Shown piece by piece: positions 1-4,318 of a stretch of 6,695 nucleotides of DNA. Position 1 is the first letter of the stretch, and every line of letters starts with the position of its first letter. A model generated the notes under the pieces. That model did not search any database. It saw only the letters and a list, made by a program, of their open reading frames with translations, and was not told the DNA's origin. Source of the DNA: Synergistaceae bacterium (lineage in GTDB: Bacteria; Synergistota; Synergistia; Synergistales; Aminobacteriaceae). The stretch is taken from contig JALHFZ010000084.1 of NCBI GenBank assembly GCA_022837505.1, positions 1 to 6,695 on the forward strand. The letters run 5' to 3'. Made by a program: the position numbers and the translations under genes.

Positions 1-179
1 AGGGCCGTGACGACCACGGAGGCCCCCCTGTCCATCCCTGCGGCCGCCATCCAGCTCGGATGGATGATGAGAATGTACGCCATGGTCATGAAGGTGGTGA
101 TCCCGGCGAGGATCTCCCGCCGGTAGGTGCTGCCCCGTTCTGTGATTGAAAAATATCCGTCCAGGCCCCGTTGTTCCAT
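1..179 (-). CDS. NCS2/AzgA-family purine permease, N-terminal fragment
   Basis: This is the first 59 codons of a membrane permease that continues past the left edge. The reverse-strand translation starts MEQRGLDGYFSITERGSTYR and continues with an AGITTFMTMAYILIIHP stretch and then AAAGMDRGAS. This matches the usual N-terminus of AzgA/PbuG-type permeases: F-x-[IL]-x-E-R-G-[ST]-x-x-R-x-E-[IL]-x-A-G-x-T-T-F-x-T-M-x-Y-I, followed by the first membrane helix and a GMD motif. Family members import adenine, guanine or hypoxanthine by proton symport across the inner membrane; which base this one takes cannot be seen. The ATG at 179-177 is preceded by GGGAGG (minus strand, about 7 nt upstream), which supports this start. 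The gene is divergent from the ABC importer operon and has its own strong promoter about 30 bp upstream. No purine riboswitch fits in so short a leader. The family call is firm; the exact substrate is not. Confidence 0.85.
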   Translation of the reverse strand, partial: MEQRGLDGYFSITERGSTYRREILAGITTFMTMAYILIIHPSWMAAAGMDRGASVVVTA

Positions 180-217
180 ACTGCACCTCCCGATAGAGTA
201 GAAAACCTTACTTAAAC

Positions 218-245
218 ATTGTACATGGCTTAAATGTAATGTCAA
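218..245 (-). promoter_or_regulatory. Sigma70-type promoter of the NCS2 permease gene
   Basis: Read on the minus strand, a perfect -35 TTGACA (245-240) and a -10 TACAAT (223-218) are separated by 16 bp. Transcription would start near 211, giving a leader of about 30 nt that contains the GGGAGG ribosome-binding site. This is the best-matching promoter in the window. An imperfect inverted repeat (CATTGTACAT at 217-226 against ATGTAATG at 234-241, with a two-base bulge) lies across the spacer and -10 and could be an operator, but it is weak. Confidence 0.7.
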
Positions 246-301
246 TCCGAGGATGCATAAATTTCTCAACTGGACGTTTCACCTGATTCTATGTCAGAAA
301 A

Positions 302-337
302 GCGTAAAATATTTTTCACGCACCTTCCCCCTATAAT
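302..337 (+). promoter_or_regulatory. Candidate distal promoter with near-palindrome upstream of the ABC importer operon
   Basis: A perfect TATAAT lies at 332-337, followed by G. No good -35 is found at the usual distance. Instead the -35 position is occupied by an AT-rich 20-bp near-palindrome (302-321) whose outer arms are GCGT and ACGC around an AAAATATTTTT core; 8 of 10 position pairs are complementary. This could be an activator or repressor site controlling a promoter with a poor -35. If used, transcription starts near 344 and the leader before the binding-protein gene is about 135 nt, including the hairpin at 401-430. Placed from motif reading only. Confidence 0.35.
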
Positions 338-400
338 GTCCGCAGTTTCGCCGGATATCCTCCCCTCCGAAGGAAATTCACCCCTTCCCCGGCAAAAATC

Positions 401-430
401 AGTAACACTTTTTCAGTAAAAGGTGTTACT
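401..430 (+). promoter_or_regulatory. 30-bp dyad (likely operator or leader hairpin) before the ABC importer operon
   Basis: The arms AGTAACAC (401-408) and GTGTTACT (423-430) are perfectly complementary. The symmetry continues inwards to 13 paired positions, with one T/G mismatch (409 with 422), around a 4-nt centre CAGT (414-417). In RNA the mismatch would be a U-G wobble, so a transcript reading through it would form a 13-bp hairpin. No T-run follows, so it is not an intrinsic terminator. The right arm contains TG-T-TACTAT (424-432), a candidate extended -10, so a protein bound to the dyad would cover that promoter. The half-site resembles the GTGTTAC/GTAACAC element I recall for some NikR-type nickel regulators, but here the half-sites appear in the opposite order, so no regulator is assigned. 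Confidence 0.6.
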
Positions 431-432
431 AT
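424..432 (+). promoter_or_regulatory. Candidate extended -10 promoter of the ABC importer operon
   Basis: TGTTACTAT reads as TG-N-TACTAT, an extended -10 element with no recognisable -35 17 bp upstream. Initiation near 439 would give a leader of about 40 nt before the start codon at 479. The same architecture (TG-N-TACAAT, weak -35) appears before the HAD gene and before the c-di-GMP gene, which makes this candidate more believable. It lies inside the right arm of the dyad at 401-430. Confidence 0.4.
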
Positions 433-463
433 TGGAGACGATTTCCTGTGCCCATATTTTTTC

Positions 464-472
464 AAGGAGAGG
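464..472 (+). promoter_or_regulatory. Ribosome-binding site of the binding-protein gene
   Basis: AAGGAGAGG ends 6 nt before the ATG at 479. It is a strong Shine-Dalgarno match and fixes the start of the signal-peptide-bearing reading frame, which is important because the gene is frameshifted downstream. Confidence 0.7.
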
Positions 473-478
473 ATTTTC

Positions 479-1571
479 ATGCCCCGTACCGCACCCCTGC
501 TGCTCTGTCTGGCCCTTTTTCTCTGCGCCCCTGCCCTTCCCTCCTCCGGACAGGAACTGACCGTCACCGACAGCCTCGGGAGGTCCGTTTCCGTTCCGTC
601 CTCCCCCGAACGGCTTATCGCCTCCGGCTCGGGAGCTCTGCGGCTCGTGGTCTACCTTCAGGCCCAGGACAGAATCGTGGCCACCGACTCGGCCGAGAAG
701 CCCGCGAACACCCTTGCGGCCCTGAGAGCCCGCCCCTCTCCCCCTCTTCGGTGAGTTCCGGGGGATGGACAGTCCCGAACTCATCGCCGGCTTGAACCCC
801 CGCCCCCAAGTGATCTTCAAGGTCTCTCCCCTAGCCGGCCCCTCGCCGGACGACCTCACCGCCAAGACGGGCATCCCCGTGGTGGGCTTCGAGTACGGCA
901 ACCTCACGGACAAGAGAGGGGATCTCTATACAACCCTCCGCCTCATGGGGAGGATCCTCGGTCGAGAACAGCGGGCCGAGGAGGTGATCTCCTTCTTTGA
1001 AGGGGAGATCGGAGAGCTTCGCGCCCGGACGGAAGATATCCCCGAAAAGAACCGTCCCTCCTGCTACATCGGCGGCGTGGCCTTCCGGGGAGGGCACGGG
1101 TTTGCCTCCACGGAGCCGGGGTACGCCCCCTTCGTCTTCGCGGGGGGAAGGAATATCGCCGGGGACCTCGCCACGGGAAAATCGGAGAATATCCAGATGT
1201 CCCGGGAGAAGCTTCTCGCCGACGACCCGGAGGTCATCTTCATCGATCTGAACACCCTGGCGGCCGGCGAGGAGGCGAACGCCCTCAGCCAGCTCGCCGC
1301 CGACCCCGCCCTGAAGGCCCTCTCGGCCGTGCGGAAGGGGTCCGTCTGGGGGGTACTGCCCTACAACGCCTACACGGCGAACTACGGTTCCATCATCGCG
1401 AACGCCTGGTTCATCGGAAAGACCCTCTACCCCGAGCGCTTTGCCGACATCGACCCGGCGGCAAAGGCGGACGAGATCTATACCTTTCTCGTGGGGAAAC
1501 CCGTCTTCCCGGCCATCAACGACGCCTTCTCCGGGCTCGTCTTCTCTCCTCTGGAAGGGGCGAAGAAATAG
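479..1571 (+). pseudogene. ABC importer substrate-binding protein (iron-complex/cobalamin type), frameshifted
   Basis: This is an extracytoplasmic binding protein of the FepB/BtuF (COG0614, TroA-like) fold, split over two frames. The first part (479-754, 91 codons) has a signal peptide (hydrophobic LLLCLALFLCAPAL, cleavage near residues 20-24, no lipobox) and the family's opening VTDSLGRSVSVP, PERLI, ALRLVVYL and DRIVATDSAEK. It ends at TGA 752-754. The second part, in the +1 frame, is open from 726 to the TAG at 1569-1571 (first ATG at 765). It continues directly with PLFGEFRGMDSPELIAGLNP, YIGGVAFRGGHGF, the N-A-Y/N-Y-G region and a DIDPAAKADEIYTF C-terminus. Removing one C from the CCCCC at 740-744 restores a single protein of about 363 residues, normal for the family. 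The frame change may be a sequencing error, a true mutation or, less likely, programmed +1 slippage on CCC-C. The junction also looks several residues short compared with relatives as I remember them. The permease gene follows 3 bp later. Substrate (ferric chelate, heme, corrinoid or another metal) unknown. Confidence 0.82.
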
Positions 1572-1574
1572 TCC

Positions 1575-2642
1575 ATGCATCTTGAAGGGCACTCCGTCTC
1601 ACCGGCCTACCTCCGGCATATCAGGAACAAACGTCTCTTTCTCGTCGCCCTCGGAGGGGTTCTGCTGCTCATGGTCATCTTCTCCGTCTCGAGGGGGGCG
1701 GTCTTCATCTCCCCCCTCGAGGTGATGAGGGCCCTCCTCGGAGGAGGGGACGCGCGGAACCGCATCATCATTCTGAACATCCGCCTTCCCCAGACGCTGG
1801 CGGCCGTATTCGCCGGAGGGGGGCTCGCCCTCGCCGGGGCGGTGATGCAGTCCGTTCTGCGGAACCCCCTCGGCTCCCCCTTCACCCTCGGAATCTCTAA
1901 CGCGGCGGCCTTCGGAGCGGCCTTCTCCATCATCGTTCTCGGGTCGGGGAGCATGCAGAGCAGCTCCGCCGACGCGGTGACCATCGTCAACCCCTGGCTC
2001 ACTACGGGCCTTGCCTTCGCCTCCTCCCTCGTCTGCACCGCCGTGGTCCTCTTCATCGCCTCCGTCACCCGGGGCACCCCCGAGGTCATGGTCCTCGCAG
2101 GGGTGGCCCTCAGCTCCCTCTTCACCGCCGGCACCATGTTCCTTCAGTATTTTGCCGATGACACCCAGCTCGCCGCGGCGGTCTTCTGGGCCTTCGGGGA
2201 CGTCTCCCGGGCCTCCTGGAGGCACATCCCCCTCATGGGGGGGCTTCTCGCGGCGGCCTACGCCCTCTTTTTCTTCCGGAGATTTGACCTGAACTGCCTC
2301 GACTGCGGGGACGAGACGGCCCTCTCCCTCGGGGTCTCCGCCCCCCGGATCCGCCTTGAGAGCATGGTGGCCTCGGCCCTCCTCTCCTCCGTGATGGTGG
2401 CCCTCCTCGGGGTCATCGGCTTCGTCGGGCTCGTCTGCCCCCACCTCGTCCGCCGCTTTCTCGGGTCGGATCACCGCTTTCTGCTCCCCGGCTCCGTTCT
2501 GCTCGGAGGGCTCCTCCTCCTCGGGGCCGACACGGGGGCCCGGCTGATCTTCGCCCCACGAACCCTTCCCGTCTCCGTCTTCACCGCCTTTCTCGGAGCT
2601 CCCGTCTTTCTCGCCCTCCTCGCCCGGAGGAAACGGTCATGA
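1575..2642 (+). CDS. ABC importer permease, BtuC/FecCD family
   Basis: This 355-residue polytopic membrane protein forms the transport channel, as a homodimer, of the importer encoded with its neighbours. After a 20-residue cytoplasmic N-terminus there are roughly nine to ten hydrophobic helices. Family hallmarks are visible: the RLPQTLAAVFAGGGLALAGAVMQ helix with RNPLGSPFTLGIS (about residues 96-108), the VIGFVGLVCPHLVRRFLG segment (about 280-297), which includes the cytoplasmic coupling helix that contacts the ATPase, and a C-terminal FLGAPVFLALLARRK. The length is typical of FecD/BtuC/FhuB-half permeases. The ATG lies 3 bp after the binding-protein stop codon; a GGAAGGGG at 1553-1560 is 14 nt away, rather far, so translation is probably coupled to the upstream gene. 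The stop overlaps the start of the ATPase gene (ATGA). The gene is intact although its upstream partner is frameshifted. Substrate specificity is set mainly by the binding protein and is not readable here. Confidence 0.92.
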   Translation: MHLEGHSVSPAYLRHIRNKRLFLVALGGVLLLMVIFSVSRGAVFISPLEVMRALLGGGDARNRIIILNIRLPQTLAAVFAGGGLALAGAVMQSVLRNPLGSPFTLGISNAAAFGAAFSIIVLGSGSMQSSSADAVTIVNPWLTTGLAFASSLVCTAVVLFIASVTRGTPEVMVLAGVALSSLFTAGTMFLQYFADDTQLAAAVFWAFGDVSRASWRHIPLMGGLLAAAYALFFFRRFDLNCLDCGDETALSLGVSAPRIRLESMVASALLSSVMVALLGVIGFVGLVCPHLVRRFLGSDHRFLLPGSVLLGGLLLLGADTGARLIFAPRTLPVSVFTAFLGAPVFLALLARRKRS

Positions 2643-3391
2643 TCCTCTCCGTGGACGGCCTCTCCTTTTCCTACCGAGGCGTCCCCGTCCTCGAGGACGT
2701 GACCTTCTCCCTGAAGGAGGGAGAGATCGCCGCCCTCCTCGGCCCCAACGGCACGGGGAAGACCACCCTCCTCCGAACCCTCAACCGCATCCTCCGCCCC
2801 CGGGGAGGGACGGTCCTCCTCGAAAAGCGACCCACGGCGGAATTCTCTCCCCGGGAGATGGCCCGCTTCTTCGGCTACGTCCCCCAGAGGGGGGAGCCCG
2901 TCCGGCTCTCCGTCTTCGACGCAGTGCTCCTCGGAAGACGCCCCCATATGGGGCTGACGGTGGAACAGGTTGATTTCTGCAAGGTGGAGTCCGTGCTGCA
3001 CAACCTAGGCCTCTCGAAATTCGCCCTCCGCTATCTCGACGAACTCAGCGGCGGAGAGTTTCAGAAGGTCCTCCTCGCCCGGGCCCTTGTTCAGGAGCCC
3101 CGGGTGCTCCTCCTCGACGAGCCCACGAGCAGCCTCGACCTCAAAAATCAGCTCGATATGCTCGCCACTCTCCGGGATGTGGTCTCCGGCCACGGCGTCT
3201 CCGCTCTACTGAGCCTCCACGACCTCAACACCGCCTTCCGCTTCGCCGACCGCCTTCTCTTTCTGAAGGACGGGGCCATCGTCGGCGCCTGTCCTCCCTC
3301 GGAGGTGCCAGAGTCCCTCATCCGGGAGGTCTACGGAGTCTCCGTCGACCTTGTTCATCACAAGGGAGTTCCCCTCGTCGTCCCCTCCTGA
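2639..3391 (+). CDS. ABC importer ATP-binding protein, BtuD/FecE family
   Basis: This 250-residue cytoplasmic ATPase powers the importer; two copies dock on the permease dimer. All nucleotide-binding motifs are intact: Walker A GPNGTGKT (residues 35-42), Q-loop Gln83 in YVPQ, signature LSGGE (136-140), Walker B VLLLDE (156-161), D-loop SSLD and the switch His194 in SLHDLN. Asn196 after HD and the GRRPHMG segment near residue 99 are typical of the iron-chelate/B12 subgroup (FhuC, FecE, BtuD). The length is usual for the family. The start ATG shares four bases with the permease stop (ATGA), the classic sign of translational coupling. No convincing terminator follows: the hairpin TGAGGA/TCCTCA beginning at the stop codon lacks a T-run, so some read-through into the HAD gene 73 bp downstream is possible. 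Confidence 0.95.
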   Translation: MILSVDGLSFSYRGVPVLEDVTFSLKEGEIAALLGPNGTGKTTLLRTLNRILRPRGGTVLLEKRPTAEFSPREMARFFGYVPQRGEPVRLSVFDAVLLGRRPHMGLTVEQVDFCKVESVLHNLGLSKFALRYLDELSGGEFQKVLLARALVQEPRVLLLDEPTSSLDLKNQLDMLATLRDVVSGHGVSALLSLHDLNTAFRFADRLLFLKDGAIVGACPPSEVPESLIREVYGVSVDLVHHKGVPLVVPS

Positions 3392-3420
3392 GGAAGTCCT
3401 CCTCACCCGCAGCAAATATG

Positions 3421-3429
3421 TGTTACAAT
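3421..3429 (+). promoter_or_regulatory. Extended -10 promoter for the HAD phosphatase gene
   Basis: TGTTACAAT fits TG-N-TACAAT, an extended -10 box differing from TATAAT by one base. No TTGACA-like -35 is present 16-18 bp upstream, which extended -10 promoters can tolerate. Transcription would start near 3436, leaving a leader of about 30 nt with AGGGA at 3456-3460. This suggests the phosphatase is expressed apart from the importer. Confidence 0.45.
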
Positions 3430-3464
3430 TTCGGGGCAAACACCCTTCCGAAAGCAGGGATTAC

Positions 3465-4193
3465 ATGACGGAACGCCATTCTTCCTCCGGTCTTTACCCC
3501 GTCGAGGCCATCATCTTCGACCTCGACGGCACCCTCATCGACAGCGAGGAAAATCATCTCGAAAGCGACAAAATCCTTCTGGCCCGCCGGGGGATCGACT
3601 TCACAAAGGAGGAGAAGGCCTCCTTCGTGGGGAAGGACATCCGGGAGTTCGTCGAGGCAGTGGTGGAAAAATACGGCCTTGCGGAGGACGTTTCGAAGGT
3701 GCTCGCTGAGAAGAACGCCATCTACCGGGAGATCGCCCTGAAGAAGAGCCGCCTCTACCCCCCCATGAGGGATATTCTTGAAGGGTTCAGGCAAAGGAAT
3801 CTGCCCATGGCCGTGGCCACAGGATCGAACGCATCCGTCGGGGAGGAAATTCTCGAGGGGTTCGGCGTGCGCTCCTGTTTTTCTCTTTTTATCTCCTCCG
3901 CCGAGGTCGAGCGGGGCAAACCTGCCCCCGACATTTTTCTCGAGACAGCCTGCAGGATGGAGGCCGATCCGGCCCATATGCTGGTCTTCGAGGATACGGT
4001 CTTCGGAGTCCGGGCCGCTCTTGATGCCGGCATGGGGTGCGTCGTCCTCCCCGCCCCGGGAAAGTCGGAGGGTGAACCCCTCTTTCGCAGGACGGACTAT
4101 TTTGTGGAGGGGGGCCCGGACGCCCTGAATCCCGGGGATTTTTTCCGGTGGTTCGATTCTCTGGGCTCCCGGGGAGACGCGGGGCAGGAATAA
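3465..4193 (+). CDS. HAD-superfamily phosphatase (beta-phosphoglucomutase / phosphoglycolate phosphatase-like)
   Basis: This 242-residue soluble hydrolase contains all four HAD motifs. Motif I is FDLDGTLIDSE with nucleophile Asp19 and acid/base Asp21. Motif II is Thr119 in VATGSN. Motif III is Lys152 in RGKPAPDIF. Motif IV is Glu176-Asp177 in VFEDTVFGVRAALDAGM. The helical insert between about residues 24 and 105 is a C1 cap, placing it in the subfamily of beta-phosphoglucomutase, phosphoglycolate phosphatase and sugar-phosphate phosphatases. Known members remove phosphate from, or isomerise, small phosphorylated metabolites; the actual substrate here cannot be predicted. The ATG at 3465 was chosen because AGGGA lies 4 nt upstream and the protein then starts 18 residues before the nucleophile, as usual; the frame stays open back to an ATG at 3351, but that start would overlap the ATPase gene. 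It sits 73 bp after the importer operon, with its own candidate promoter, so a functional link is not implied. Confidence 0.9.
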   Translation: MTERHSSSGLYPVEAIIFDLDGTLIDSEENHLESDKILLARRGIDFTKEEKASFVGKDIREFVEAVVEKYGLAEDVSKVLAEKNAIYREIALKKSRLYPPMRDILEGFRQRNLPMAVATGSNASVGEEILEGFGVRSCFSLFISSAEVERGKPAPDIFLETACRMEADPAHMLVFEDTVFGVRAALDAGMGCVVLPAPGKSEGEPLFRRTDYFVEGGPDALNPGDFFRWFDSLGSRGDAGQE

Positions 4194-4205
4194 TCTGTCC
4201 TTTTT
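4183..4205 (+). terminator. Weak intrinsic terminator overlapping the HAD stop codon
   Basis: GGCAG (4183-4187) can pair with CTGTCC (4195-4200, one bulged T) around a 7-nt loop, followed by TTTTT (4201-4205). The TAA stop codon (4191-4193) lies in the loop. The stem is short, so termination may be partial. Confidence 0.35.
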
Positions 4206-4249
4206 CCGTAACAATAGGGGTCAACTGAATAGATCTTTTCTGAATTTTC

Positions 4250-4258
4250 TGATACAAT
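4250..4258 (+). promoter_or_regulatory. Extended -10 promoter for the c-di-GMP enzyme gene
   Basis: TGATACAAT matches TG-N-TACAAT, with no clear -35 at the usual distance. Initiation near 4265 gives a leader of about 54 nt. Directly upstream, TTTTCTGA occurs twice (4236-4243 and 4245-4252), the second copy running into the TG of the extended -10; this could be a tandem protein-binding site or chance. The 125-bp gap between the two genes shows no riboswitch-like structure. Confidence 0.45.
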
Positions 4259-4303
4259 TACTCACGGCATAAATTCTTTCCCTGGCTGCGGAAACAATTT
4301 GCC

Positions 4304-4310
4304 GGAGGAA
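4304..4310 (+). promoter_or_regulatory. Ribosome-binding site of the c-di-GMP enzyme gene
   Basis: GGAGGAA lies 8 nt before the ATG at 4319. This strong Shine-Dalgarno match fixes the start of the open-ended reading frame that follows. Confidence 0.7.
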
Positions 4311-4318
4311 GGTGCTTC

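Larger units (their letters stand above)
180..478. other. Divergent intergenic control region
   Basis: About 300 bp separate the divergent permease and importer genes, with base composition clearly richer in A+T than the genes. It contains the minus-strand promoter (218-245), a near-palindrome with TATAAT (302-337), the 30-bp dyad (401-430) with an extended -10, and the ribosome-binding site (464-472). I see no small gene, no cobalamin-riboswitch B12 box (GCCACTG) and no purine-riboswitch pattern. The stretch 338-400 shows only an 8-bp palindrome GGATATCC on the plus strand, of no clear meaning. Confidence 0.6.

Noticed and set aside
401..430. Assigning the dyad to NikR and the importer to nickel
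   Set aside because: The half-sites resemble those I recall for some NikR proteins but are in the inverted order, and nothing else in the window points to nickel.
338..478. Cobalamin or other riboswitch before the importer operon
   Set aside because: No B12-box-like GCCACTG and no room for the roughly 200-nt fold; only the single hairpin at 401-430 is visible.
765..1571. An independent gene starting at ATG 765
   Set aside because: It would lack the signal peptide and the N-terminal lobe of the binding protein, has no convincing ribosome-binding site, and its frame already encodes family residues upstream of 765.
831..1592. Long open frame on the minus strand opposite the binding-protein gene
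   Set aside because: It lies antisense to a clear COG0614 protein, has no family resemblance, and follows from the strong C/G third-position bias of the true gene.
1732..1748. Perfect 17-nt palindrome CCCTCCTC-G-GAGGAGGG inside the permease gene
   Set aside because: It arises from favoured codons for Ala-Leu-Leu-Gly-Gly-Gly within a conserved reading frame; no T-run or regulatory context.
1599..2474. Minus-strand open frame of 291 codons opposite the permease
   Set aside because: The translation is a low-complexity run of Gly, Glu, Asp and Arg, as expected from the complement of a hydrophobic membrane-protein gene; no start-site support.
3389..3404. Hairpin TGAGGA/TCCTCA starting at the ATPase stop codon, as terminator
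   Set aside because: The stem is only 6 bp and is followed by CCCGC, not a T-run, so it is not a credible intrinsic terminator.
3351..3464. Upstream ATG at 3351 as the start of the HAD gene
   Set aside because: It would overlap the ATPase gene and add 38 residues unlike the family; the ATG at 3465 has a Shine-Dalgarno site and a normal distance to motif I.
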